This document shows, in pieces, positions 23,469-33,025 of a stretch of DNA of 64,000 nucleotides. The stretch lies in the NCBI GenBank assembly GCA_944323075.1, contig CALURC010000016.1, positions 124,001 through 188,000 on the forward strand. The letters are read 5' to 3'. This DNA is from an uncultured Alistipes sp. GTDB lineage: Bacteria > Bacteroidota > Bacteroidia > Bacteroidales > Rikenellaceae. The position numbers were made by a program, and so were the translations under genes. The notes under the pieces are model-generated. The model saw only the letters and a list, made by a program, of their open reading frames with translations, had not been told where the DNA came from and searched no databases. The first letter of the stretch is position 1; every line of letters begins with the position of its first letter.

Positions 23469-26333
23469 ATGAAAAAGGCTTATATAACCTTGTTAGGCAC
23501 TTACTCTTTATTGATTATGAACAGTTGCTCCAGTTTGCCCAAAGACGAGGTAACCCTCGATTTCGAAAAATATTCGCTTCCGAACGGACTCGAAGTAGTA
23601 CTCCATCAGGACACATCGGCCCCGATCGTATCGGTCGCCATACAATACCACGTCGGCAGCAGCCGCGAAAAACCGGGAAAGACCGGATTCGCACACTTCT
23701 TCGAACACATGCTGTTCCAACGTTCGGAAAATCTTCCGCGTAACGCTTTTTTCCAGAAAATCGACGCATTAGGCGGAACCTTTAACGGTGGGACCAGCAA
23801 CGATGGAACCGTTTATTATGAGACTGTTCCCAGAGACGCATTGGAAAAGGTTCTATGGATGGAATCGGACCGCATGGGCTTCTTTATCAACACGGTCACC
23901 GAAGGAGGACTGAAACGGGAAATCGATGTCGTGTCGAACGAAAAACGGCAGATGGAAAATGCCCCCTACGGACTGGCTTTCGATTTAGTCTTTAAAAACC
24001 TGTTCCCGGCCGGACATCCATACAGTTGGACCGTAATCGGGGAAATTCCCGACCTTAGAAGTGCAACCGTCGACGATGTGAAAGAGTTCTACAACAAATT
24101 TTACTCGCCGTCGAACGCCACGTTGGTTCTGGCCGGCGATTTCGACAAAGCTCAGGCAAAAGCCTTTATCGAAAAATATTTCGGAGAGATCGCAGCCCGT
24201 CCGAAACCCGAGCAACCCGTCGTTGAAAACGTCACGCTCGACTCGAGCCGCAACATCTCATATGAAGACGTGTTCTGCAACGCCCCGATGCTGCTACTCG
24301 CCTATCCGGGCGTAGAGACCTACAACAAAGACGGGTATGCCCTCGATTTTTTGACCAATCTGCTCGCCGGAGACAAGAAGTCCCCGCTGTATAAAGTGAT
24401 CGTCGAAGAGCGTAAGTTAGCCCCCGAAGTCGAAATGTTCCACTACCAGCTCGAACGGGCCGGTATGATTGTCTTCGATGCCAAAACCTTTCCGAACGTC
24501 AAGTTAGACGAGGTCCGCGCCGCCTATGACGAGGCACTCGCCCGCTTCGAGAAAAACGGTATCGACCCGAAAGATCTCGAACGCTACAAGGTACAGGAAG
24601 AGACTCGGACCTACAATCGGCTCACGTCAACCAACGGAAAAGCTCTCTCGATGGCACGGGACAACGTCTTCGGAGGAACGCCCGACTGGACACTGAAAGA
24701 TCTCGAACGATACCGTGCCGTAACACCCGAAGATGTCATGCGCGTTTACGAAAAATATATCAAAGGCAAGAACCTGTTATCGATCAGCATTTTCCCGCAA
24801 AACGGACAGGAGCTCGCTTTGAGCGGTGCCACACAGGTCTTCTCGGATCAGGAAAGCATCGAGGAGCAGGAGCTGAACTCCGAATCGGGTAAAGTGGTCG
24901 ATGACCCCTACGAAAAGACACCGTCGGCCTTCGACCGCAGCATCGAACCGGAACTTTTGCCCAATACTCCGGAGGTAAAGACTCCTGCCATCTGGACCGA
25001 ACAGTTGAGCAACGGCATGACGTTACGCGGTATCGAATACTATGAACTTCCGCTCGTTTCGTTCGCCATCGAGCTGAATCAGGGTATGCTGCACGACTCG
25101 CCCGACAAGATCGGAACCGCTTACCTGACCGCACAGATGCTTAACGAAGGAACCGCCAAACGGACACCCGAAGAACTCGAAGAGGCCATCGGACAATTGG
25201 GAGCACAGATTCGTTTCGGATCGGGCCGTGAGTCGATGACCCTGAGCGGCAACTGTCTGAAGCGGAATTTTCCGCAGGTCATTTCGCTCGTAGAAGAGAT
25301 GTTGCTCGAGCCGCGCTGGGATGAGAAATCGTTCGAAGTGGTTCGGGAACGGGCCCTCGACAACATCCGCCAACGGGCAACAGAACCGCAGGCGATCGCT
25401 TCGGACCTCTTCTACAAGGCCCTATACACGGGAAGCGACTCCCTGCTTGCCAACAACGCCATCGGAACCGAAGAGAGCATTTCGGCCATCACGCTCGACG
25501 ATCTGAAACAGTTCTATGCCCAAAACATCAAACCGCAACAGGCTCGGATGAGTTTTGTGGGCGGCATGGACAAGAAGCACACAGTACATGCACTTGCCAA
25601 CCTGACCAAACACTGGAAAGCCTCGGATCAATCGGCCGAAGCTGCCGGCACCGCACCATCTGCCTCTACGACCGAAAACGTTTCCGCTTCCGCTGAAGAT
25701 CGGGGTCCGCAAATCTATTTTGCCGACTACCCGGGAGCACGGCAGTCATTCATCATCATCGGTTCGAAAGCGATGTCTGCTGCCGATCCGGACGCCTATC
25801 CGGCAACGATCGTCAACGACAGACTGGGCGAATCATCCGGAAGCCTGCTCTTTGAAATTCTCCGTCTGCAACACGGCTACACCTACGGAGCCTACTCCGG
25901 CTTCAGCCAGAACAACCGGATCAACACGTTCCAAGCATGGTCGAGTGTTCAGGCTACCGTGACCAAAGAGTCGCTCGACCTGTTCCGCAACATTTTGGAG
26001 AACTACGGCGAAGAGTACTCACAAGAGTGGCTCGACAAATCGAAAGAGTCGATGCTGCGGACCATGTGCGGAGCCTTTGAGACCCCCAATGCACAACTGA
26101 ACATGTTGCGCACAATCGCTTTGTTCGATCTGCCAGACGATTACGTCAAACAACGCGAACAGACCCTCAAATCGATTACACTGGAGGAGGCCAAACAGAG
26201 CATAGAAAAATATATGAACTTCAACCGCATGACCATAGTTATCGTAGGTGATGCAGCCTCACAGCTCGAGAATGTACGTTCACTCGGATTCGATCCGATC
26301 GTAGTTCGGCTCAACGAACCGATCGAGCAGTAG
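23469..26333 (+). CDS. M16 family zinc metalloprotease lipoprotein (insulinase/pitrilysin type)
   Basis: A 954-aa protein with a lipoprotein signal (lipobox M-N-S-C, Cys20), so it acts in the periplasm or on the outer membrane. The N-terminal M16 domain has the inverted zinc motif H76-F-F-E-H80 and the downstream glutamates of REIDVVSNEKRQMEN (about 157-171). Two M16 repeats follow the family plan: the second half (from about residue 510) lacks the HxxEH motif, as is usual. It should degrade peptides. It has its own promoter box and a strong terminator, so it is monocistronic and outside the T6SS proper. Confidence 0.93.
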   Translation: MKKAYITLLGTYSLLIMNSCSSLPKDEVTLDFEKYSLPNGLEVVLHQDTSAPIVSVAIQYHVGSSREKPGKTGFAHFFEHMLFQRSENLPRNAFFQKIDALGGTFNGGTSNDGTVYYETVPRDALEKVLWMESDRMGFFINTVTEGGLKREIDVVSNEKRQMENAPYGLAFDLVFKNLFPAGHPYSWTVIGEIPDLRSATVDDVKEFYNKFYSPSNATLVLAGDFDKAQAKAFIEKYFGEIAARPKPEQPVVENVTLDSSRNISYEDVFCNAPMLLLAYPGVETYNKDGYALDFLTNLLAGDKKSPLYKVIVEERKLAPEVEMFHYQLERAGMIVFDAKTFPNVKLDEVRAAYDEALARFEKNGIDPKDLERYKVQEETRTYNRLTSTNGKALSMARDNVFGGTPDWTLKDLERYRAVTPEDVMRVYEKYIKGKNLLSISIFPQNGQELALSGATQVFSDQESIEEQELNSESGKVVDDPYEKTPSAFDRSIEPELLPNTPEVKTPAIWTEQLSNGMTLRGIEYYELPLVSFAIELNQGMLHDSPDKIGTAYLTAQMLNEGTAKRTPEELEEAIGQLGAQIRFGSGRESMTLSGNCLKRNFPQVISLVEEMLLEPRWDEKSFEVVRERALDNIRQRATEPQAIASDLFYKALYTGSDSLLANNAIGTEESISAITLDDLKQFYAQNIKPQQARMSFVGGMDKKHTVHALANLTKHWKASDQSAEAAGTAPSASTTENVSASAEDRGPQIYFADYPGARQSFIIIGSKAMSAADPDAYPATIVNDRLGESSGSLLFEILRLQHGYTYGAYSGFSQNNRINTFQAWSSVQATVTKESLDLFRNILENYGEEYSQEWLDKSKESMLRTMCGAFETPNAQLNMLRTIALFDLPDDYVKQREQTLKSITLEEAKQSIEKYMNFNRMTIVIVGDAASQLENVRSLGFDPIVVRLNEPIEQ

Positions 26334-26351
26334 TTCCGAATAGACACAAAG

Positions 26352-26396
26352 AGCGGGGAGGTCCGAAGTTTCGGACCTCCCCGCTTGCTTTGTTTT
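26352..26396 (+). terminator. Rho-independent terminator after the M16 gene
   Basis: A perfect 16-base stem (26352-26367 with 26370-26385, AGCGGGGAGGTCCGAA/TTCGGACCTCCCCGCT) is followed by a T-rich stretch, 18 bases after the M16 stop. The region from here to 26610 shows nothing else that I can support. Confidence 0.92.
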
Positions 26397-26610
26397 GCTA
26401 TCTATCTCATCGCGTAATTTCTTCCTTCGAAAAACCTCTAACCGATTCTTCCCGGATTCACACTGACTCACTCACTCTCTTTTTTCCACACGAGAAAAAA
26501 GCATACATACGCTTTCCCCTCTATTCCTTCCCCTCAATTTCCCCGCTACTCCAGAAACACGCCACGTCGAATCAACAAAAAATCTTTTCGAGTCGATCAG
26601 TCTCAGCCGA

Positions 26611-28650
26611 TCAATTCACCGACGGAAGATAGGAATACTCCTTAGAATATTCCAACATCTGCCCCACGTAATCATCGGTGTATTCAACCGTCACATCGAC
26701 GATCTGTCCATTCTCCATAACCGGACGATAGATCGGATTCACAAATCCGCTGAACAACGGAAGGTCCAATTTCGCATACCGTTCGCGCACCTCTTTATGC
26801 AGCTCGGGATCAATACGGACCGCATAGGTCTCGACCAGATCACGCCCCGCCTCGAAATCACCCGTACTCTTGATCCGTTGAATCTCACGCAGCAACTCAC
26901 CGAAAAGTCCCCGGAGCTTATCGTAATCATGAACCACCACATAGGTTTTTCCGTTGCGGCGAACCTTCTCAACCACATTCTGCTCCCGACCCTTTTCATA
27001 ACACCACTCAGCGATCAATTTCCGGTTACGCATGTGGGCCTCCTCCACGTTTTTGCCCAACTCGATACGGGCCAGTTGGGTCATCAGACCGTTCAACATA
27101 TATTGTGCATAGGCCGCTTTCGCCACGTCGAGCGTCGGAATCAACCCCAGTTCGACCATCTTCGGATCGGCCAGATAGTAGAGCGCAAAGAGATCGGCCC
27201 GCGCCTCCTCCAGAGTCGATGAATAATTCTTCAGTTCATCGCCCCGCACACCTTCGGCCAAACAGCCCGATCCGTGTCCCAAGCACTCGTGCAGATCGGT
27301 GTGCAGGTTATCGGCCAACGATCCATAGCGTTTGTACCGATCGATCGTCTCCTCTTCGTACATGAACTCCTCCGCAAAACCGCTCCCTTTCGCCGCCTCT
27401 TCATACGCATAGGTAATGTTTCCAATCGTCACCGACTTGGAACCGTGATCTCGGCGAATCCAGTCAGAATTCGGCAGGTTGATCCCGATCGGCGTCGCCG
27501 GATAACAATCCCCTCCCAGCATCGCTGCCGTAATCACTTTGGCCGAGACACCTTTTACCTCCTTTTTACGGAACTGAGGATCGATCGGCGAGTGATCTTC
27601 GAACCACTGTGCCATATTGCTGATCGTTTCGGTTCGATGCGTGGCCGCCTCATCCCGGAAATTGACCAATCCTTCCCAAGCTCCGCGATACCCCAACGCA
27701 TCGCCGTAGCTCTCAATGAATCCATTCACGAAATCGACCCGTGAAGCCGTATCCTCCAACCACAATACGTTGTACCGGTCGAAGTCTCGCAACCGACCGC
27801 TTTTATAGTACGCGATCAGCTCATCTATGGTCTTTTTCTGTTGTCCTTCGGCTACTTCGGAGGCCTTTTCGAGCCACTCGACAATCTTCTCGATCGCTGC
27901 GGAGTACATGCCGCCGACACGCCAAACCCGCTCCGTAATCCGTCCCGACGCATCTTTCACCATCTTGCTGTTCAGACCATAAGAGACAGGCTTCGGATCG
28001 GTGGTGTCGATCCGAGCCGCATAATACTCCTCGACCTCCTTTTGGGTCACTCCTTCATAATAGTTGTTGGCCGAAGTCACGATCAGATCCTCCCCGGCCG
28101 CCAGATTGACCCGTTTGGCCATCGTATCGGGATCGAACATAATCGGTTTGATAGTCCGGATCACCTGATCGACATCCCCGAAATCGGTTGGGAAAAACTC
28201 TCTCGGTGTCTCACGCACCAGCAGGTCGAAATAGGCCTCCTGAAACTCCGGGCGAAACTTATCGGTCGAATAGTGGTGATGGATTCCGTTGGCAAACCAC
28301 ACCTTCTTCAGATATTTCTCGAATTGTTTGAAACGTTCGTCCTCGCGGTCTCCGGTATATCCCTGATAGATGGACTCGAGCGTACGCCGGATCCGCAGGT
28401 TGTACTTCCCGTTCTGATCGAACAGAATGTCGCGTCCGCAAAGCGCCGCCTGACCCAGATAATAAACCAACAACTTGTCGTTGAGCGAAAGCGAATCGAA
28501 CTCCGGAACCTGATACTTCAACACGCGAATGTCATCAAAACGATCCACGACCCATTGAAACTCATCCTTTACCTCTCGGTCCTCCCTGCAGGAACCGAAA
28601 CCTGCAATACATACTGCCATAAGTATCGATAATTTTACAATTTTTTTCAT
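26611..28650 (-). CDS. Dipeptidyl peptidase III (M49) lipoprotein
   Basis: A 679-aa M49 metallopeptidase that removes dipeptides from the N-terminus of oligopeptides. The zinc motif is H454-E-C-L-G-H459 (family HEXXGH) and the second motif is E481-E-A-R-A-D486 (EECRAD type), with Cys replaced by Ala as in many Bacteroidota forms. A lipoprotein signal (GFGSC, Cys21) places it in the envelope. Length fits the family. A -7 box precedes it at 28673-28680. Confidence 0.93.
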   Translation of the reverse strand: MKKIVKLSILMAVCIAGFGSCREDREVKDEFQWVVDRFDDIRVLKYQVPEFDSLSLNDKLLVYYLGQAALCGRDILFDQNGKYNLRIRRTLESIYQGYTGDREDERFKQFEKYLKKVWFANGIHHHYSTDKFRPEFQEAYFDLLVRETPREFFPTDFGDVDQVIRTIKPIMFDPDTMAKRVNLAAGEDLIVTSANNYYEGVTQKEVEEYYAARIDTTDPKPVSYGLNSKMVKDASGRITERVWRVGGMYSAAIEKIVEWLEKASEVAEGQQKKTIDELIAYYKSGRLRDFDRYNVLWLEDTASRVDFVNGFIESYGDALGYRGAWEGLVNFRDEAATHRTETISNMAQWFEDHSPIDPQFRKKEVKGVSAKVITAAMLGGDCYPATPIGINLPNSDWIRRDHGSKSVTIGNITYAYEEAAKGSGFAEEFMYEEETIDRYKRYGSLADNLHTDLHECLGHGSGCLAEGVRGDELKNYSSTLEEARADLFALYYLADPKMVELGLIPTLDVAKAAYAQYMLNGLMTQLARIELGKNVEEAHMRNRKLIAEWCYEKGREQNVVEKVRRNGKTYVVVHDYDKLRGLFGELLREIQRIKSTGDFEAGRDLVETYAVRIDPELHKEVRERYAKLDLPLFSGFVNPIYRPVMENGQIVDVTVEYTDDYVGQMLEYSKEYSYLPSVN

Positions 28651-28672
28651 ACGATTCTTCTCTATGCAACGA

Positions 28673-28680
28673 CAAAGTTA
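28673..28680 (-). promoter_or_regulatory. -7 box of the DPP III gene
   Basis: Minus-strand TAACTTTG matches TAnnTTTG, 22 bases before the ATG at 28650. No clear -33 element. Confidence 0.4.
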
Positions 28681-28723
28681 TCCCTTTTTTCGAAAAAAAT
28701 TTAGCATATTCTGATCTAATTTC

Positions 28724-28731
28724 TACCTTTG
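28724..28731 (+). promoter_or_regulatory. -7 box of panC
   Basis: TACCTTTG matches TAnnTTTG, 45 bases before the panC ATG at 28777. No clear -33 TTG at the right spacing. Confidence 0.4.
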
Positions 28732-28776
28732 TAATACCAAATTAAGGTTTGAGCCTATTGAAAAAAGATAAACCCG

Positions 28777-29607
28777 ATGAAAGTTTTTACCGAAAGTTCC
28801 AAGCTTTCTGAAGCCTTGAAACAACGCAAAGGAACATGCGGTTTCGTCCCGACAATGGGAGCACTGCATGAGGGACATCTATCCTTAGTAGACCGTTGTC
28901 GGAAAGAGTGCGACACGGTCGTAGTCAGCGTTTTTGTCAATCCTACCCAGTTCAACGATCCAAACGACCTGAAGAACTATCCGCGTACCGCCGAAGCCGA
29001 CATCGCTCTGCTCGAAAAAGCCGGCGCCGACTTCGCGTTCATGCCTTCGGTCGAAGAGATATACCCAGAAAAAGACACTCGCGTATTCGATTTCGGACTG
29101 CTCGACAAAGTCATGGAAGGGCCGAGTCGTCCAGGACACTTCAATGGAGTGGCTCAGGTCGTCAGTCGTCTGTTCGACATCGTTGGTTGCGACACCGCCT
29201 ACTTCGGAGAGAAGGATTTTCAACAGATCGCAATCATCCGCGAAATGGTCCGCCAACTCAACTATCCGATCCGGATCGTACCCTGCCCCATCGTCCGTAA
29301 TCCGGACGGTCTGGCCATGAGTTCACGCAACCTGTTGCTCACACCCGAACACCGGAAAGCAGCTCCTCTGATCTATCAAACCCTCAGAGAAGAAGTCGAT
29401 CTCCACAGAGCCTTCCCGGTCGAAGAGACCAAACGCCGAGTCATTGAACGGATCAACGCCAATCCTCTATTGCGTGTTGAATATTTCTCGATCGTAAATG
29501 CCGACACGCTGCAGGATATCAATGACTGGAGTGAGGCTGAAAACATACGCGGCTGCATCGTTGTCCATGCCGGAACAATCCGGTTGATCGACAACCTCGC
29601 CATGTAA
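28777..29607 (+). CDS. panC: Pantothenate synthetase
   Basis: A 276-aa enzyme joining pantoate and beta-alanine with ATP to give pantothenate (coenzyme A pathway, cytosol). It has the nucleotidyltransferase signature [17 protein letters not shown] (HxGH, about 25-41), [13 protein letters not shown] (51-63) and the second signature [15 protein letters not shown] (147-161). [13 protein letters not shown] (about 184-196) is the KMSKS-like loop. Length is normal. The next gene supplies its substrate beta-alanine (panD), though from a separate promoter. Confidence 0.97.
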   Translation: MKVFTESSKLSEALKQRKGTCGFVPTMGALHEGHLSLVDRCRKECDTVVVSVFVNPTQFNDPNDLKNYPRTAEADIALLEKAGADFAFMPSVEEIYPEKDTRVFDFGLLDKVMEGPSRPGHFNGVAQVVSRLFDIVGCDTAYFGEKDFQQIAIIREMVRQLNYPIRIVPCPIVRNPDGLAMSSRNLLLTPEHRKAAPLIYQTLREEVDLHRAFPVEETKRRVIERINANPLLRVEYFSIVNADTLQDINDWSEAENIRGCIVVHAGTIRLIDNLAM

Positions 29608-29662
29608 TCTAATCCACAAACAGACGTAAAAGACAGAAAACGACGATCCGTCGAAAATAAAA

Positions 29663-29692
29663 TTGGGGATTTAAATATAATTACTAATTTTG
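29663..29692 (+). promoter_or_regulatory. Promoter of panD
   Basis: TTG at 29663-29665, 19 bases, then TAATTTTG at 29685-29692: a full Bacteroidota sigma-ABfr type promoter. The predicted start lies shortly before the panD ATG at 29750. Confidence 0.6.
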
Positions 29693-29749
29693 CCGTCGAC
29701 AATCGCGGCAATGATCCGTCGGGTCGTGTCGGAACAACGAAAAAACAAC

Positions 29750-30103
29750 ATGCAGATAGAGGTACTCAAATCCAAGATACACCGTGTGACCATCACACAG
29801 GCCAACCTCAGTTACGTAGGAAGTATCACGATCGATGAAGATCTGCTCGATGCAGCCAATCTGATCGCAGGAGAAAAGGTACAGATCGTCAACGTCAATA
29901 ACGGCGAACGCATCGAAACGTACATCATCAAAGGCGAACGGGGTAGCGGAGCCGTTTGTTTGAACGGACCTGCAGCACGGCGGTGCGTCGTGGGAGATGT
30001 CATCATCATTATCTCTTACGCCATGATGGACTTTGAAGAGGCAAAAACGTTCAAACCGTGGGTCGTATTTCCGGATACTCAGACCAATCGTTTGATCAAA
30101 TAG
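29750..30103 (+). CDS. panD: Aspartate 1-decarboxylase
   Basis: A 117-aa PanD, making beta-alanine from aspartate for pantothenate. The start at 29750 ([12 protein letters not shown]) is chosen because family members begin here; an upstream start would add 20 residues overlapping the promoter. The self-processing site Gly24-Ser25 in [10 protein letters not shown] creates the pyruvoyl cofactor. Also visible are the family's [16 protein letters not shown] and [12 protein letters not shown]. It follows panC. Confidence 0.96.
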   Translation: MQIEVLKSKIHRVTITQANLSYVGSITIDEDLLDAANLIAGEKVQIVNVNNGERIETYIIKGERGSGAVCLNGPAARRCVVGDVIIIISYAMMDFEEAKTFKPWVVFPDTQTNRLIK

Positions 30104-30128
30104 TCTGATACGAATTCTGATTCCGCAT

Positions 30129-30192
30129 CGGATTCTTCAAAAAAACACTAAAGTTCCCCTACGGATGAAGAATCCGTAGGGATAATCTTTTT
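30129..30192 (+). terminator. Terminator with alternative stem between panD and the YggS gene
   Basis: A perfect 10-base stem (30157-30166 with 30172-30181, CCCTACGGAT/ATCCGTAGGG) is followed by ATAATCTTTTT, a good intrinsic terminator for panD. A second perfect 10-base stem (30129-30138 with 30167-30176, CGGATTCTTC/GAAGAATCCG) uses part of the same right arm, so the two exclude each other. This is the arrangement of an attenuator, but a purely structural origin is possible. Confidence 0.65.
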
Positions 30193-30197
30193 AAGAT

Positions 30198-30872
30198 ATG
30201 TCTGTCGCCGATAAAATCACCGAACTGAAAAAGAGTCTGCCGGCAAAGGTTACACTGATTGCCGTATCGAAAACATATCCGCCCGAAACGATCCTTGAAG
30301 CTTATCGGGCAGGACAGCGTGTGTTCGGGGAGAATCGCCCTCAAGAGTTGCTCGCCAAATACGAACAGTTGCCTCACGACATCGAATGGCACATGATCGG
30401 AGGCCTGCAAACCAATAAGGTCAAATACATCGCTCCGTTTGTCAAGATGATCCATTCGGTCGAGTCCGAGAAACTGCTGCTCACCATCCAAAAGGAGGCG
30501 CTCAAAAACAAACGGACAATCGACGTACTGTTTGAGGTACACATCGCACAAGAAGAAGCCAAACACGGATGGAAGGCACAAGAATTGATCGAATACCTAA
30601 AGTCCGGACGACATAGAACTTTGGATGCCATACGGTTCAGAGGACTGATGGGAGTTGCAACCAATACGGATGACACAGACACGATCCGGAACGAGTTTTC
30701 AGAACTGCACGATCTGTTCTGTTCTCTAAAAGAAGAGTTTTTCGATGCCGATTTCGACACGCTTTCTATGGGAATGACGTCCGATTATCCGATTGCTATC
30801 GAATGCGGTGCAACAGCAGTACGTATCGGCAGTTATATTTTCGGTGCACGGAATTACTCCCAACCGTTATAA
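30198..30872 (+). CDS. YggS/PROSC family pyridoxal-phosphate homeostasis protein
   Basis: A 224-aa single-domain PLP-binding protein (alanine racemase N-terminal-like TIM barrel). It has the PLP lysine in IAVSKTYP (Lys24), FGENRPQE (43-50), HMIGGLQTNKV (64-74; family H.IG.LQ.NK), and FDTLSMGMTSDYPIAIECGAT (about 191-211). The family keeps PLP levels balanced and affects amino-acid pools; no enzyme activity is established. The ATG lies right after the attenuator-like structure. Confidence 0.93.
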   Translation: MSVADKITELKKSLPAKVTLIAVSKTYPPETILEAYRAGQRVFGENRPQELLAKYEQLPHDIEWHMIGGLQTNKVKYIAPFVKMIHSVESEKLLLTIQKEALKNKRTIDVLFEVHIAQEEAKHGWKAQELIEYLKSGRHRTLDAIRFRGLMGVATNTDDTDTIRNEFSELHDLFCSLKEEFFDADFDTLSMGMTSDYPIAIECGATAVRIGSYIFGARNYSQPL

Positions 30873-31019
30873 AGCGCTTTAGCTTTCAAATTATACACTA
30901 TATATAATGGATAACTTTTATACTAAATATATCAACACGTCATTCACCAAAGAGCTATAGAAATATTCTCAGTCTTCAACAAATATCCTTAATTCTTCAA
31001 CTTTTGTTTTCAATAAAGA

Positions 31020-32279
31020 CTATCTTTCTATCTCAACTATCTGCCCGCTCTTCCGGCTCTGTTCCGCTGCAAAGGCAATGATGTGACTCTCCAATGAGTC
31101 ATCTAACGGAGTACTCATAACCGAAGCATCCTGCCGACGTACAGCCTCGATCCAATCCCGGATCATTCCGGCATCACCGCCTCCGTGTCCGGCCCCTTTG
31201 TAATTCTCCGCATCCTCCGCATTCGCATCGTAAACCATCTTTTCGCCGGTTGCGAAATCCGTCAACGTAAAATGTTCCATATCGCCCACGATATCACCAC
31301 GCGTTCCCATAATGCGGGTACGGCGTCCGCTATACGACGTGAAGGCCTCGATCGAAAAGTTTACCGTCACGTTACCCTCAAACTCCATACTCATCACGTA
31401 ATGGTCCGGCTGGTCGTTTTCGCAACGGTAAACACAACGTCCGTAATCGGTCGTTTTCAGGTATTGCAGTATGGCCTCGCCTCTCGCCGGCTCCTCTTCA
31501 GGCAGATCAAATACGTAAAGCCACGTCCGGTCCCGATAGTAGATCTTCAGGGCTGAAAACGGGCACGTCGACTCAACCGCACATCCGTCCGTACAACGCA
31601 ACGGACTCCCTTTCGGGGCGTATTCGGACCGGAAATGATCTAATCCGCCGAAGGCCACGACACGGCGGCAAGGCTTACCGATCAACCAATACAGAATATC
31701 CAGGTCGTGGCTCGACTTAGCCAACACCAACGGCGTACTCTTGACCGAATCGTGCCAACTGCCCCGCACGTACGAGTGCGACATGTGGATGTGGTCCACC
31801 GGTTCGAAGTGCTGTATGCTCACAAGATCACCGATCCGACCCGTATCGATCATCTCTTTCAGTTTCAGAAAATAGGGAGAGTATCGCAGCACATGGGTCA
31901 GACATACGATTTTTTTCTTGCTCCGTGCGTATTCGACCAGTTTTTTACACTGCTCGAGCGTTTGTGCGATAGGCTTTTCGAGCAGAATGTCGTACCCCAA
32001 ATCGATCGCCTGCATACATGGTTCATAGTGCAGATGGTCTGGCGTAGCGATAATAACCGCATCGGCAAATTTGGGACGCTCGAGCATCTCCTGCCACGTC
32101 GCTACCCGATTCTCTACCGGGACACCGTATTTGTCACCATACATTTGCCGGCGCAAATCCACCAATTCGGCGATCCCGACAATCTTCAACTCATCAGGAT
32201 GTTCCAACGCATAATCACCATACAGTTTCCCGCGTCCGCTGGCTCCCAGTACTACGGCCGTAATCGCTCCCTGTTTCAT
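31020..32279 (-). CDS. Gfo/Idh/MocA family NAD(P)-dependent oxidoreductase
   Basis: A 419-aa cytosolic enzyme. The N-terminal Rossmann fold has VVLGASGRG (9-17), and the family EKP motif appears in ILLEKPIAQTLEQCK (about 98-112). A cysteine-containing insert (RCTDGCAVESTCPF, about 226-239) lies in the substrate domain and might bind a metal. The C-terminal half is the usual open beta-sheet domain. The substrate is likely a sugar or inositol derivative, but it cannot be told. It is separate from the second Gfo/Idh gene at 33993-35357. Confidence 0.88.
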   Translation of the reverse strand: MKQGAITAVVLGASGRGKLYGDYALEHPDELKIVGIAELVDLRRQMYGDKYGVPVENRVATWQEMLERPKFADAVIIATPDHLHYEPCMQAIDLGYDILLEKPIAQTLEQCKKLVEYARSKKKIVCLTHVLRYSPYFLKLKEMIDTGRIGDLVSIQHFEPVDHIHMSHSYVRGSWHDSVKSTPLVLAKSSHDLDILYWLIGKPCRRVVAFGGLDHFRSEYAPKGSPLRCTDGCAVESTCPFSALKIYYRDRTWLYVFDLPEEEPARGEAILQYLKTTDYGRCVYRCENDQPDHYVMSMEFEGNVTVNFSIEAFTSYSGRRTRIMGTRGDIVGDMEHFTLTDFATGEKMVYDANAEDAENYKGAGHGGGDAGMIRDWIEAVRRQDASVMSTPLDDSLESHIIAFAAEQSRKSGQIVEIER

Positions 32280-32307
32280 ACCAACCTAATATAAATCCAT
32301 GATTTTC

Positions 32308-32931
32308 TTAAAATTCCTCTACTTTATCTACGGCAAGCATCCGCCCCGCTTCTCCGTCAACCAGCTTATATTGGATTTGGCGCATTCCTCCTGTCGGTTG
32401 TGCATTGCTATCCCCTTCTTTATATACAGGAAACCGTTGACAGAAGGTACTCTCTACAATCGCCATCTCGTCATGTCCCATATATCCTTCATTTATCTCT
32501 TCATTTTCGGATATTTCTGGCAGATAAACCTGGCTGACCGATTTCCCGTTGTTCGTAGAATAACCGATCAATTTACCGTAGCTACCGCTTCCCTCTGACG
32601 AGAGATAAACGAAAATTTCAGGATAACTGTCTATATTCAGATCTCCGATTTCTGCATTGACAAAACTGTATCCCGTGATATCATGCCTCAACGTATCGTT
32701 GACTACGGTCAATCCACTAGGTATAATATATAAACTATCCCCTGTGACTTTCACCTGAAAAGATATGTCGCTTCCGGGGTAGGTCAACTCCATATCTTGC
32801 ATGGAACTTATTTCACTTAACTCGGGTGAAACACTTCCCGTTGAGTCCGTATTGCTATTATTTCCTGTATTTCCACCCATACACGAGATCATCAACAAAC
32901 AGACTGAAATACACACTATTTTTTTATCCAT
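32308..32931 (-). CDS. Small lipoprotein, possibly PliI-like
   Basis: A 207-aa lipoprotein (signal with lipobox M-I-S-C, Cys17), then a low-complexity N/S/T linker. The C-terminal part (about 95-160: DLNIDSYPEIFVYLSSEGSGSYGKL in pieces) resembles the PliI lysozyme-inhibitor pattern of acidic turns followed by a G-S-G-S-Y strand. That similarity is by eye and weak. It is near sugar oxidoreductase genes but with a different upstream gap. Confidence 0.55.
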   Translation of the reverse strand: MDKKIVCISVCLLMISCMGGNTGNNSNTDSTGSVSPELSEISSMQDMELTYPGSDISFQVKVTGDSLYIIPSGLTVVNDTLRHDITGYSFVNAEIGDLNIDSYPEIFVYLSSEGSGSYGKLIGYSTNNGKSVSQVYLPEISENEEINEGYMGHDEMAIVESTFCQRFPVYKEGDSNAQPTGGMRQIQYKLVDGEAGRMLAVDKVEEF

Positions 32932-33025
32932 AACCTCTGATTTTTATTTCAATAAACACAAATGCCCCCCTTGTTTCATAATCCATGAAACATATCATTA
33001 TTACAAACGTCTTTATATGGACCGA

